NCBI RefSeq assembly: GCF_004208525.1
Contig: NZ_SGIT01000001.1
Coordinates: forward strand, 1,116,001-1,180,000
Source of the DNA: Sphingobacterium corticibacterium
Lineage (GTDB): Bacteria > Bacteroidota > Bacteroidia > Sphingobacteriales > Sphingobacteriaceae
DNA: 64,000 bases
Direction of reading: 5' to 3'
A model generated the notes under the pieces. It did not search any database. It was given only the letters and a program-made list of their open reading frames with translations, and was not told the origin of the DNA. Position 1 is the first letter of the stretch. Each line of letters starts with the position of its first letter. Shown in pieces: positions 1 through 9,134 of this stretch. The position numbers and the translations under genes were made by a program.

Positions 1-422
1 CCTGGGCCAATGCTAACGTATTAGCTCTTGTTTTGTTATTCGGCATGGGTCTTCAAAATGCACTAGTGACCCGCGTTTCTAACTCCGTTGTACGTACAAC
101 CCACTTAACGGGTTTGTTTACCGACTTAGGTATAGAATTATCTTTATTCATTTTTCGAAAACGCTACAAACACCGTTTAAAAAATTTAAAACAGGGTGTT
201 TATTTAAAATGTTTCATCATTTTTTTCTTTTTTATAGGTTCTATCCTTGGCGGATTTCTCGTCCCTCAGTTCCATTTTAAAACCCTTCTGGTAGCAGTAG
301 GATGTTTGATCATAGCGATGTTTTACGATTATTTTAAACTCAGCTTTTTCCATCTAAAAAGGCGATTATCCCACCACAATCGTTACCGCTGGAAAACAAA
401 ATCAAGCGAAAGAAACTTATGA
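1..422 (+). CDS. YoaK/DUF1275 family membrane protein, 3' part
   Basis: This is the C-terminal part of an integral membrane protein of the YoaK (DUF1275) family, whose function is not established. The open frame continues upstream of the window edge (codons in phase from base 3), so the start is not visible. The stretch around residues 14-45 of the visible part (GMQNALVTR-like, then RTTHLTG and TDLGIEL) is the family signature. Two hydrophobic segments follow, at about nt 200-260 and 280-330, and the protein ends in a basic tail. It is followed by a convergent regulator gene with about 100 bp between the stop codons. Family membership rests on the signature; transport or any other role is unknown. 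Confidence 0.8.
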   Translation, partial: WANANVLALVLLFGMGLQNALVTRVSNSVVRTTHLTGLFTDLGIELSLFIFRKRYKHRLKNLKQGVYLKCFIIFFFFIGSILGGFLVPQFHFKTLLVAVGCLIIAMFYDYFKLSFFHLKRRLSHHNRYRWKTKSSERNL

Positions 423-526
423 TATTGCCACCCGCTCCGGCCATCTTCCTTACTGTATATCAGCCAGCTGTCTTGTCTTAGGGCAAGAAAACATGCGGCA
501 CGAATCCTGGCAGTCCATTTTATAGT

Positions 527-1369
527 TTAATCCCAGTGATGCCTAGATGGTGCTATGCCAATATAGTACTTAAAGTCCTTCAAAAAATGGTTGTAATCAT
601 AATAGCCGGAAGGCAGAATGACGTCTAAAAAATCCTCAGATTTACTTATTTTGTATTGTCTATAGGTATAAATAAATCGCTGAAGAGAAATATACTTTTT
701 GGGAGAAATCCCGATATACTTAACAAAATTCCTATGTAACCATTTTGCGTTAACTCCCTTACCTAAATGTTGAAGAACTTCCGAAACAGTCGTATTACCT
801 CTTTTATCTTCGATATAATTCGTAGCGGCATTTAAAATATACGGGCAGCTATGATTGGTTTGGAATAATGAAAAAACACTATCTAAAAAAGAAACCTGCT
901 CCGCCAACGTTTTCTTCTCATACATTTTATCAAAAATCTGCATCCATTTCTCCTCCACAATATCTTCCAAATTACAGATTGGTTTCGAAAAAAACATGGA
1001 GGGGCGCACGTTAAAAAGCGAATAAAAAGATGAGGGCTGGAAACGGATAACCATAATATATTCGAGGTCGTCTGGTATTTCCCAGTACGTATTTGTGATA
1101 ACCCCACAACATACCCAAGCAAAGTTAACTTTTCGCGTTTCTCCCTTTTCCGTTAAAAGTACGGCATCCGATTTCCGCGGCATAAAAATAAGGGACGGAC
1201 AACCATCGTTAAATAAAGGCTGGTTACTCCTCAGACCCCTACAAGAGAAAATATACGCTCCTAGTATGTGTTCCGTTACTAAATCAAAACATCGAACATC
1301 TTGATCCGCTATTGGGTTTAACGTAAGCGGATCCGATGCTTTAATATTTTGTAAAAAATTGATAGGCAT
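527..1369 (-). CDS. AraC-family transcriptional regulator
   Basis: A cytoplasmic DNA-binding regulator of about 280 residues. The N-terminal two thirds resembles the DUF6597-type sensing domain often found in Bacteroidota AraC proteins. The C-terminal roughly 100 residues form the two helix-turn-helix AraC domain, visible as VSEVLQHLGKGVNAKWLHRNF followed by GISPKKY and, near the end, a second helix pair ending in YNHFLKDFKYYIGIAPS. The ATG at 1369 is preferred; an in-frame GTG lies six codons upstream at 1387. It is divergent from the methionine aminopeptidase gene with about 125 bp between starts, so it could regulate that gene or itself, but nothing in the sequence proves a target or ligand. 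Confidence 0.85.
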   Translation of the reverse strand: MPINFLQNIKASDPLTLNPIADQDVRCFDLVTEHILGAYIFSCRGLRSNQPLFNDGCPSLIFMPRKSDAVLLTEKGETRKVNFAWVCCGVITNTYWEIPDDLEYIMVIRFQPSSFYSLFNVRPSMFFSKPICNLEDIVEEKWMQIFDKMYEKKTLAEQVSFLDSVFSLFQTNHSCPYILNAATNYIEDKRGNTTVSEVLQHLGKGVNAKWLHRNFVKYIGISPKKYISLQRFIYTYRQYKISKSEDFLDVILPSGYYDYNHFLKDFKYYIGIAPSRHHWD

Positions 1370-1494
1370 ATCGCTTGCAATATACACATTAAAATTGTCC
1401 GATTTTTACTTTCCTAGTCCCTACCTAAGGTTTAATTTCGTAGCACCGTAAAGTTGAAATGGAATAACGTATACTAAACGAATAAAAGCAAACT

Positions 1495-2259
1495 ATGTTG
1501 ATCACGACAGAAGAAGAATTAATCGGAATGAAGAAAGTAAGTGAGGCTGTTGCCTGCACTTTAAGGGAAATGCGAGACTATGCTAAGGTTGGAATGTCGA
1601 CGAAGCAGTTAGACGATTATGGCGCAAAAGTCCTCGCGAGTTTTGGAGCAAGATCAGCACCACATTTAACTTATGGTTTCCCCGGTTGTACATGTATTAG
1701 TACAGGGCAGGAATTTTGCCACGGTATCCCATCAGACAAACGAATCATAGAAGAAGGCACGTTGATCAACATTGATGTGTCGGCAGAACTTAATGGATTT
1801 TGGGCAGATAATGGTGCATCATTTATTCTTGGAGATGACAGGAATCAACACCAAAAATTAGTGCATACTTCCCTTGAAATCTTAAGAAAAGCCATTAATC
1901 AAATCAAAGGCGGTGTAAAAATTTCGGAAATTGGGTCTTTGATGGAAACAGAAGCAAAAAAAAATGGTTTTCTGGTTATTAAAAATCTTGGCGGACACGG
2001 CATAGGGAGAAGTTTACATGAACAGCCTGATGAATTACTCAACTATAAAAACCGATTTGATCAAAGACGATTTAAGAAAAACTCCGTTCTGGCTATTGAA
2101 ACCTTCATTTCCACCACATCTTCTTGTGCAGTAGAACTCCCTGATGGTTGGACAATGGTTGGAAACAAAGGTGGGTATATGGCACAGCACGAACACACCA
2201 TTGTCGTTACCGGTGGAAAACCGATTATATTGACAGAAATGAACGGGATTTGGGAGTAG
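1495..2259 (+). CDS. map: type I methionine aminopeptidase
   Basis: A 254-residue cytoplasmic metalloprotease of the pita-bread fold that removes N-terminal methionine from nascent proteins. All five metal ligands of the family are present: D94 (INIDVS), D105 (WADNG), H168 (GGHGIG), E202 (AIETF) and E233 (QHEHT). The substrate-site histidine H76 (FCHGIP) is also present. Length fits the short bacterial type I enzymes with no zinc-finger extension. The gene stands alone, outside the usual ribosomal-protein/secY context of the housekeeping map gene, and sits beside an AraC regulator, so it may be a second, accessory copy. It converges with the Omp85 gene, with only 19 bp between the stops. Confidence 0.93.
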   Translation: MLITTEEELIGMKKVSEAVACTLREMRDYAKVGMSTKQLDDYGAKVLASFGARSAPHLTYGFPGCTCISTGQEFCHGIPSDKRIIEEGTLINIDVSAELNGFWADNGASFILGDDRNQHQKLVHTSLEILRKAINQIKGGVKISEIGSLMETEAKKNGFLVIKNLGGHGIGRSLHEQPDELLNYKNRFDQRRFKKNSVLAIETFISTTSSCAVELPDGWTMVGNKGGYMAQHEHTIVVTGGKPIILTEMNGIWE

Positions 2260-2278
2260 CCTGTAAAATAACAGTTGA

Positions 2279-4837
2279 TTAAAACGCCAGTCCTACGCGA
2301 ATGTAGGGCAATGTAGCTTCCTTGCTGAAGCCAACCGCACCCTGGATGGTCAATAAATCGCCAGGCATGAAATAGAGGCCTCCCCCATACCCCATATGCC
2401 ACCTATCGGAGGATTCGTCCGTCATCCAAACCCGACCTAGGTCGTAGAAGCCGATTGCCCCCAGCGTACCTGGAAGCAGGTAAGATGCAAAGCTAAAGAG
2501 CTTTACCCGGCCTTCTAGATTATTATATAGCGCTGTTTTTCCGGTGAACCTTCTCGAATTGAATCCCCGTAGGCTCTGCTCGCCACCAATCTGTGCATGC
2601 TGGAAAAAGTAAGGATCGCCCAAAACGGTTTCAAAGCCCGTTCGATTAGCCAGTGTCAGCCGTTCATCGGCCGTTGATCTATAGAAACTAAATGAAGACT
2701 GTAGAACGACGTGGTTTAGATGCTGTCCACCAAGCTCCGATTTCCAGTCCACCCTACTTGTCCACCATATTCCCCTCTTTGCATTCGCGACATTGTCCCG
2801 ACTATCATATGCACTTCCTAAGGTTAAGCCCGTAAAAAATTTGTTCCCAAATAGCGGTTCATCAGGATGCTGAGCATACCATTCCTCAAAATACCGACCA
2901 TTGTTATTTCCCAGACGGCTACTGTAAAATTGCGACGAAGAGCCGTAGTAAAGTTTCCAGTGCTCATCCAAGTTACTCTGTAAAAATATATCTCCATCCA
3001 CAACATCATAGCGGTTACGATAAAAGTCAATGCCCTTTTCTCCCTTTTCATAAGTCGTATTATTACCATAACCGAAAAAATTACTGAGATTCTTTGGCCC
3101 CAAAGACGAGAATTTAACCGTAAGGTCCTGTTTACCCACCAACTCCTTAAAGACGCCCGAATAATACAACATAAACGACTCTCGACCCGTGAGGTAGTTT
3201 GCCATAAACTCATGTCGGTAAGCGTAAGTTTTTTTTCGGAATCCCTGGTTTTCGATTAAGTAACCCAATCCTAAAATCAATCCTCTATCGACTCCATAGT
3301 TGAGATTAAAAAGGGTACCTTTTCGGTCATAGACGAAATTGTCGTATACATACGCATGCACCGTGCTATCTGAACGCAACTGCATACGTACAGCAGCAAG
3401 GTTATTCCAGGAATTTGATGCCGTATCGTTACTTTCATAGAGCCATACCTTTCTTCCGTTTTGAAAGGCGTCTGTGCTTTCATAATGATCATGTTCTGTT
3501 CCGCCGATGACGCGCAGTTTGATAGGTGATCGACCCGACCCGCGTAGTTTATACACATCTTGCCCCCCAATACCATAGACGCGCAGTTCTTTCGTTTCTT
3601 CCGGTAGGAAGGTTCGTTTCAGTAAACGACGTCCTTCTGTACCATCTTTCTTCTTGTTGTGCACGTCCAAAGTAATGCGACCATCCTTCCGGTAGCGGAT
3701 GTCTACAAATTCGTTTTTTCCCGACAAAGGTATATCGACTACCCGTGCTAAAGAATGGTAATACTCCATGGCAGATTCCATCAATCCATCACGTCTAGCG
3801 GTTATATTTGCCACCAACTCGTCTGCACTCAGGGCAATAATCGTATCGGGCATCTGCTGCATAGCCAGATCAATCAAGGAATCGGACAATGTTTGCTGCA
3901 GCACTGTCACCTCCCGTTGCCAGTCGTCCTTACCCAGGTTGTTCAGAAAAAAACGATCAAAATGACGTGCGTTAAAATTCCAGTGGGCCACATTTCTAAT
4001 TTTAGGACCGAAAGGCTGCACATTCGCTTTAAGCCATTGGTAAGAAAGCAAAATGGGGAATACGCCCGACGTTTTGTAGTAAACCTTATCCCTATCCCGA
4101 GGTACCGGCGTATATACCTTCTTGCCTCTTTCCTTCTCCGGATCCCAGCGCCAGTTGTCCTCATGTCGGTCCCAGTCGCCTAAGACAAAATCCAGTAGAC
4201 GGGCACGCAGTGTCAATTCCTGATCTACCCATTTATCATTATCCTCCAACAGCTGCCGGATCACTTTGAGCGTATTATCGGTTTTACTATCTTCAAACGG
4301 CATCCTAGGCTCAAACAGATACGGTCTGTTTTTAAAGATTTCCCTGTATTCGCCCAGTCTGGAGTCATCACCTACATACACCAATTCTGGAGATGCATGT
4401 GGAATGTCTAAGGCCACATTAAACGGAGGTACCGTCAGTGCACCGAAAGGATGTGCTATGGATATCTGGTCTTGGACAATGTCTTTGGCAACCGTTTTTC
4501 TAAGGCTCTCGGGGAGACTCCTTTCGGGATATTTTTGGATAGAGCGTAATACCCATTCCCTTCCTGTGGCATCAACTAGACGTAAGGATTGCGTTTGCAT
4601 ACCACCACCAAGTTTCACCACTTCGAGCCCACCCTTTTCCACGCTAAGGTCCATCACCCTCATCTTTACCGGTGTGTTATATAATTTCCGATAACTGTCG
4701 CCAAGCCAATACCGATGTACCAGACCTACCTTATCATATTCTGGGGCGATGACGGCCGTAACGCTGTCCCGCTTCTGTGCATAAGTACTTAAAGCACTCA
4801 ACATGATCAAACCAATAATCCGCAAAAATCTCTTCAT
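2279..4837 (-). CDS. Omp85/BamA-like outer-membrane barrel with kinase-like N-terminal region
   Basis: An 852-residue exported protein with a signal peptide (about residues 1-20). The C-terminal half has the repeating amphipathic strands of an Omp85 surface-antigen barrel, including a GGEQSLRGFNSRRFTG loop-6 motif near residue 755 and a C-terminal aromatic-rich strand ending in F. The N-terminal part lacks recognisable POTRA repeats. Instead it has GGGMQTQSLRL (77-87) and WVLRSIQK (95-102), then LLDFVLGDWDRHEDNWRW (214-231) and PVPRDRD (244-250). That order of a lysine-bearing strand, a GDxDRHxxN loop and a downstream PRDxD is what HipA, CotH and FAM20-type atypical kinases show. It is the last gene of a five-gene operon that also carries a metallophosphoesterase. 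The barrel is secure; the kinase reading is inference. Confidence 0.8.
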   Translation of the reverse strand: MKRFLRIIGLIMLSALSTYAQKRDSVTAVIAPEYDKVGLVHRYWLGDSYRKLYNTPVKMRVMDLSVEKGGLEVVKLGGGMQTQSLRLVDATGREWVLRSIQKYPERSLPESLRKTVAKDIVQDQISIAHPFGALTVPPFNVALDIPHASPELVYVGDDSRLGEYREIFKNRPYLFEPRMPFEDSKTDNTLKVIRQLLEDNDKWVDQELTLRARLLDFVLGDWDRHEDNWRWDPEKERGKKVYTPVPRDRDKVYYKTSGVFPILLSYQWLKANVQPFGPKIRNVAHWNFNARHFDRFFLNNLGKDDWQREVTVLQQTLSDSLIDLAMQQMPDTIIALSADELVANITARRDGLMESAMEYYHSLARVVDIPLSGKNEFVDIRYRKDGRITLDVHNKKKDGTEGRRLLKRTFLPEETKELRVYGIGGQDVYKLRGSGRSPIKLRVIGGTEHDHYESTDAFQNGRKVWLYESNDTASNSWNNLAAVRMQLRSDSTVHAYVYDNFVYDRKGTLFNLNYGVDRGLILGLGYLIENQGFRKKTYAYRHEFMANYLTGRESFMLYYSGVFKELVGKQDLTVKFSSLGPKNLSNFFGYGNNTTYEKGEKGIDFYRNRYDVVDGDIFLQSNLDEHWKLYYGSSSQFYSSRLGNNNGRYFEEWYAQHPDEPLFGNKFFTGLTLGSAYDSRDNVANAKRGIWWTSRVDWKSELGGQHLNHVVLQSSFSFYRSTADERLTLANRTGFETVLGDPYFFQHAQIGGEQSLRGFNSRRFTGKTALYNNLEGRVKLFSFASYLLPGTLGAIGFYDLGRVWMTDESSDRWHMGYGGGLYFMPGDLLTIQGAVGFSKEATLPYIRVGLAF

Positions 4838-4865
4838 ACATCAACTTTCAAGTGGCATTGTTTCT

Positions 4866-7178
4866 TTAATCTTCGTTCAGTACAATATCGGCACGCACTG
4901 CCCGCAGTTCACTTACCCCCTGTATCTCTTCCAACGTGCAAAATTCAAAATCGGGCTTCAGTAAACCCGTTGCGACCACTTCGGCTAATAGGTCTCTAAT
5001 CTCCGTTTCCAGCATATCCCCCTGAAATACGATCGCCAATGTATTGGGGCGCACAAGCCGCTCTTTGCTGTTCTTTATCTGTGCCTTATCTATCCTTTTC
5101 TTCACCATCTGATAACGGATATTATAGCCTCCTTCCACATCAAAACGTCGCTCATCCTCCCTGAAGCTGATATCAATTGTCGAGGTGTGCACAAAGATTA
5201 ACAACGTGACCTGCATAGGTACGACCAGTGATGGCACTATCTGCGCGGCATGTATACCGATACGAGCCATGGAAATGATCTGTTGTTTCCGAATTTCTCT
5301 TAAAAAAGAAGGTTCAAATACTTTTGTGGGGGTTATCGATTGCCCTACATACATATCGTACTCTACCCCGTCAGAGCGGAAGAGTTCAAAATACGATGGA
5401 AAGATATCTTGTACAGTGGCATTAAATTGCTGTACTTCATCCTTGATCAGGTTATTCAATTGCTGGAGCGATGTTTCGAAAACATCCATATGGTTGCCAG
5501 ATACGCCCTTTTGTTGGTTCACAAAAGTGTCGATTGGAGATTTATGCACCGGGTTTTCGGCTTCGATATTTTCCAATATCTCGAACAACTCTTCATGAAG
5601 AAACAAGAAAACATCCAGCATATGTTTTTCATAATCTGTTGCCTCCAACCAATTTCTCATCTTTCTTGCTCGATGTCTCAATCCCGCAATCAGATCGTCT
5701 TCATTATCGCGAGCCAAGGTGTCTAAAAAATGTTCAAGATGGTCTATTTTCGACAGATTATCTTTCTTATAAATACTGTTACGTAGCTGGGTTGAGCCTT
5801 TGACATCAATGGCCCCATATATGGGATACACTTTTTCGAACCGTACCTTATTCATCACTGGTTCTTCCTCCTCTCGCATATAGGCGCCGAGCTGACCTGC
5901 TGCCACCTCGTTAAAACGCCATTCTACTGCTGGATTAAGCGCTGTAAAGTTATTCAGAATGATCTGTTCAAGGCTGTTTTTGAAAAAGAAAACGATGTCT
6001 GCTGTCAGTTGTGTCAACAAAGGAATAAATGTTTTCCAGATCATCATAGAGGTCTTGTCCAGTCTGTTAGGTATATAGCTATACAGCTCCAAAAAACCCA
6101 CCAGTCTCTCTCGTTGTTTGAGTGGAATACCGATGTAAGAAGCCAGTCCCTCCCGTTCGATCAGTTCACGAAACAACCGATCCTCTGTATCCAACGATTT
6201 TTCTATTCCATAAAGTATAGGAAATGGCGTTTCGAGGTAGGCAGTCGTTGTAGGATCTATCACTCCTGAAACATTTCTTTTTTGTAGCTCCCGGAAAAAG
6301 AAACTATCCCGCGTAAAATCGGAGGAAAAGATCGGATATCCATTCAGCTCCAGAACCGGCAGTAAAGAAGATGAGATTTCCGTGGACCCGGCGATTGTTG
6401 AGAGGATTTTATGCAGTTCTCCTAAAAAACGCTCTTGTCTATATTGAGATAGATTAGCGATCATCGTATGGAGCCATTCCGAAACATAAGCAGCTGTTTT
6501 GTCCTCCAATGTAAGTATTGTAAAGCCATTGAACGTAAAATTACTGGGATCCAGCAACTGAAATATAGGCTCTACATCTTCGAGACAGTACTCACCTTTA
6601 TCACGCAACGTTGTTAGATCAATAACGGGGAGCTTTCCTTTTCGTTGTATTTCCACAAAGGAAAAATCTACTCCGAGTTCGTAATAACGGTCTACCCCCT
6701 TTTGTTCCAATTTGTAGAGAAGCTTATTGGTACTGGTGGGAATTTCGTAAAATCGTTCCAGAATGACACTATATAGCAGTTGCTGCATGGGGGTTAGCCC
6801 TGTCTTTTTATCCTCTGAAATTAATCGTGTATCAGATTCAAGGAAGGTATAAAATTCACCGGTTCCATAAAAGGCCTGCTGCGGTATGGGGTATCCAAGC
6901 CCCCATAGTCCCTTTTCTTCCAAACGCAGACCATCTTGTAGCGAATGGATCATCTCGAATACACCCTCGTAAGGTTCCAGATTGCTTTCCCCAATCTCCC
7001 CATGCGTCTGCTCGACACCTTTGATCATTTCCAAGCCAAACCATGGAAGCAGGTGCCTTCTGCCACCTAGGCTGTCCAGTATCTTATGCAGGTAGGTAGT
7101 CAAGGGTGCCAGCGAGATATGCCCCGTTCCTAGGGGAGATTCTTGTAGGTTTTCTATTTGGATGTTTTTTAACAACAT
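4866..7178 (-). CDS. GAF-domain protein of unknown function
   Basis: A 770-residue protein with no signal peptide, probably cytoplasmic. A GAF-like segment can be read at about residues 290-400, visible in YIGIPLKQRERLVGFLELYSY followed by the helix that closes the fold. The rest is largely helical with no HTH, histidine kinase, GGDEF or phosphatase signature, so an output activity is not apparent. A segment near 435-460 (VYPIYGAIDVKGST) resembles the start of a nucleotide-cyclase-like strand but lacks the remaining catalytic residues. It lies 15 bp downstream of the metallophosphoesterase gene and 28 bp upstream of the Omp85 gene, so it is co-transcribed with them. The role is unknown; a ligand-sensing scaffold is a guess. 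Confidence 0.7.
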   Translation of the reverse strand: MLLKNIQIENLQESPLGTGHISLAPLTTYLHKILDSLGGRRHLLPWFGLEMIKGVEQTHGEIGESNLEPYEGVFEMIHSLQDGLRLEEKGLWGLGYPIPQQAFYGTGEFYTFLESDTRLISEDKKTGLTPMQQLLYSVILERFYEIPTSTNKLLYKLEQKGVDRYYELGVDFSFVEIQRKGKLPVIDLTTLRDKGEYCLEDVEPIFQLLDPSNFTFNGFTILTLEDKTAAYVSEWLHTMIANLSQYRQERFLGELHKILSTIAGSTEISSSLLPVLELNGYPIFSSDFTRDSFFFRELQKRNVSGVIDPTTTAYLETPFPILYGIEKSLDTEDRLFRELIEREGLASYIGIPLKQRERLVGFLELYSYIPNRLDKTSMMIWKTFIPLLTQLTADIVFFFKNSLEQIILNNFTALNPAVEWRFNEVAAGQLGAYMREEEEPVMNKVRFEKVYPIYGAIDVKGSTQLRNSIYKKDNLSKIDHLEHFLDTLARDNEDDLIAGLRHRARKMRNWLEATDYEKHMLDVFLFLHEELFEILENIEAENPVHKSPIDTFVNQQKGVSGNHMDVFETSLQQLNNLIKDEVQQFNATVQDIFPSYFELFRSDGVEYDMYVGQSITPTKVFEPSFLREIRKQQIISMARIGIHAAQIVPSLVVPMQVTLLIFVHTSTIDISFREDERRFDVEGGYNIRYQMVKKRIDKAQIKNSKERLVRPNTLAIVFQGDMLETEIRDLLAEVVATGLLKPDFEFCTLEEIQGVSELRAVRADIVLNED

Positions 7179-7193
7179 AGTTAGTGTTTGTGT

Positions 7194-8288
7194 TTAGTGT
7201 ACGGCTTTCCCATCCAAAAGAGAAGCGTCGAAGTCTTTTCTGATCAGATCTTTGTCTACGATGTAAAAGCTCACTTTCGTTTCACCATTTGTCAAAAAAT
7301 CCATTACCGTGAAGCCCTGCTGGCCAAATCTATACTGCAAATCCGATGCCGTGCGGATATCGGAAGTTTTTGCACCGGAGCCACTAACCACTTGCGTAAA
7401 TGTGCCGTCTTGAATCAGTTGCAGCCCGTGGTCGTGTCCAGAGACATAGATCACCCTCGGGTGGTTGCCCAAGGCATCTGTCACGGATTCGATAAGCTCG
7501 CGGTAGCGGGGATGCTTTACGTCCTCAGCCGTTCTAAACACCGTAGATCGCAACAGCGGATATATCGACCCCACCACCGGCAAAGGTATGTACAAACCTT
7601 TCCACACCTTACGTAGTGGGAATATATGATCGGTTACAGAAAACCTTAAACTATGCTCGCCATAGGATCGCATCGGATGATGGCTCATCACGAGGAGTTG
7701 TTTTTCACTATGCTCCTCCGCTATGTTGGTCAAGTTCGCTAGAAACTGTTTCTTTTGCTGCGATAGCTCCGCGGACTGAACCGTGTCGTGGTATGGAAAA
7801 AGCCAAAATTCGCTATCATATATCACGGTGACGATACTGTCCGTCAGCAACTCCACAAACGGTCCCAAATTACCCGCAGATGGAACAAACCGAAGGTCGC
7901 TATCTCCCAAACGATGTATGTAGGCTTCTTGCGCTTTGATTTTGGCCAGTCCGTCAGGTCCAGATTTATCCCAATCATGGTTGCCTGCCATAAAATACAC
8001 GGGCACGCCGCGTTGTCTAAACGGCTCAAATTGTGACCGCAGTATAGCAGCAGATTGCAGCCTGCTGCTGTCATCCAGTCCCATACCAGTAGGATAAATA
8101 TTGTCTCCCAGGAAGTAAGCCATCGTTTTATTCGGCAGTACCAGTTCTGCTGCCGCTGGTATCAACAGTTCTTGTTTTGTATTGATTTCGCCCGCATCTC
8201 CTATTAAAATAAGTCGACGCTCAATTTCCTGCGCATACAGCAGAGCCGGGTATACCCATAAACCGACTAGTAGGAGGCGTAATATCAT
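7194..8288 (-). CDS. exported calcineurin-like metallophosphoesterase
   Basis: A 364-residue periplasmic or surface phosphoesterase with a signal peptide (residues 1-19). The binuclear-metal motifs occur in the standard order: GD near 30-31, GDN (61-63), GNHDW (102-106), SHHP near 195 and GHDHG near 280. Known relatives hydrolyse phosphomonoesters or phosphodiesters; the substrate here is unknown. Its ATG overlaps the stop of the upstream lipoprotein gene (ATGA at 8285-8288), which points to translational coupling. In other Bacteroidota this phosphoesterase type occurs fused to Omp85 barrels; here the two are separate genes of one operon with a GAF gene between them. Confidence 0.88.
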   Translation of the reverse strand: MILRLLLVGLWVYPALLYAQEIERRLILIGDAGEINTKQELLIPAAAELVLPNKTMAYFLGDNIYPTGMGLDDSSRLQSAAILRSQFEPFRQRGVPVYFMAGNHDWDKSGPDGLAKIKAQEAYIHRLGDSDLRFVPSAGNLGPFVELLTDSIVTVIYDSEFWLFPYHDTVQSAELSQQKKQFLANLTNIAEEHSEKQLLVMSHHPMRSYGEHSLRFSVTDHIFPLRKVWKGLYIPLPVVGSIYPLLRSTVFRTAEDVKHPRYRELIESVTDALGNHPRVIYVSGHDHGLQLIQDGTFTQVVSGSGAKTSDIRTASDLQYRFGQQGFTVMDFLTNGETKVSFYIVDKDLIRKDFDASLLDGKAVH

Positions 8289-9121
8289 TTTATAACGTTA
8301 AATTTATAAATCATCCCGTGTGCTTGTCGTCCTGCTTCGCTGCTGATATACAGATTATCGTCTTTATCAAAGGCAATTCCTTCCGGCTGTTCAAAAGCCT
8401 TCCGTGGCAAGAATACTACCTCCTTGGGTTTAAATGCGTCGTCAGTAATCACGAGTGCCTGATCGATGGAAGAAAGAATGTACCACTCCTCGGTGCTTTC
8501 CCGTCTAGCCATTGCAGAGGGCTTAAATGTCTTTTTGATTCTTTTGTCAAGAGCGGAAAGCGCACTTATCGGTACGCTAAATTCTCCTCCGTTGGATAAT
8601 CTACCGCCCTCACCTACCTTCAAAATATATCCAGAGACTGCTTCTCCCTTTTTGTCTATCTTGCACACTTTACACAACAGAAAAAGACTACCGCTGGCGC
8701 GGTCGAAAGCCATCGATTCATATTCTCCCTTCGGCACCAGATCCTTGTTGACAATCACCTTCCCAGATACCGACGCCTGTTTAACAGGAAAACTGTAGAC
8801 GTGACCATTGCTTTTCAGCACATAAAAATATTGATCATCTGTCGTCAGCTCTTCATAATCTCCTTTTGCAGCAAAGGAAGTGGTTAAGACAATCTGCTTT
8901 TTTAACAAGTCGTATCCAAAAAGCAATCCGTCTTCATCCTGTATTGCAAATATATTGCTTGGTTGGTCTTTTAAAAATGTAATGCCCGATATTTCTGCTA
9001 GTTTTTTTGGTAGCGTATAGCTTTCATCAGCCCTCAGCAGGTAAGGAAAGGAGTTTTGCGATTGGCAGCTACCCATTCCTAAGGTAAACAAAAATAATCC
9101 AATGAGAAGGTAGTACTTCAT
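8285..9121 (-). CDS. SdiA-regulated-type lipoprotein (predicted beta-propeller)
   Basis: A 278-residue lipoprotein with a clear lipobox ending at C19 (LFTLGMGSC). The body matches the SdiA-regulated family: repeated motifs such as LAEISGITF, NIFAIQDEDG, EYESMAFD and EQPEGIAFDKDDNLYISSEAG are typical propeller blades of the NHL/SGL type. The family's biochemical role is not settled. The ATG at 9121 is chosen because it starts the signal peptide; an in-frame TTG at 9145 would add eight residues and overlap the preceding gene. The gene is 13 bp downstream of the HD-PycTM gene and overlaps the phosphoesterase start by 4 bp, so it is the second cistron of the operon. Confidence 0.8.
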   Translation of the reverse strand: MKYYLLIGLFLFTLGMGSCQSQNSFPYLLRADESYTLPKKLAEISGITFLKDQPSNIFAIQDEDGLLFGYDLLKKQIVLTTSFAAKGDYEELTTDDQYFYVLKSNGHVYSFPVKQASVSGKVIVNKDLVPKGEYESMAFDRASGSLFLLCKVCKIDKKGEAVSGYILKVGEGGRLSNGGEFSVPISALSALDKRIKKTFKPSAMARRESTEEWYILSSIDQALVITDDAFKPKEVVFLPRKAFEQPEGIAFDKDDNLYISSEAGRQAHGMIYKFNVIK

Positions 9122-9134
9122 GTGCTTAGGATTT

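Noticed and set aside
2279..8288. Phosphoesterase and Omp85 genes as one gene broken by a frameshift
   Set aside because: Each has its own signal peptide and start, and an intact GAF gene lies between them, so they are separate genes.
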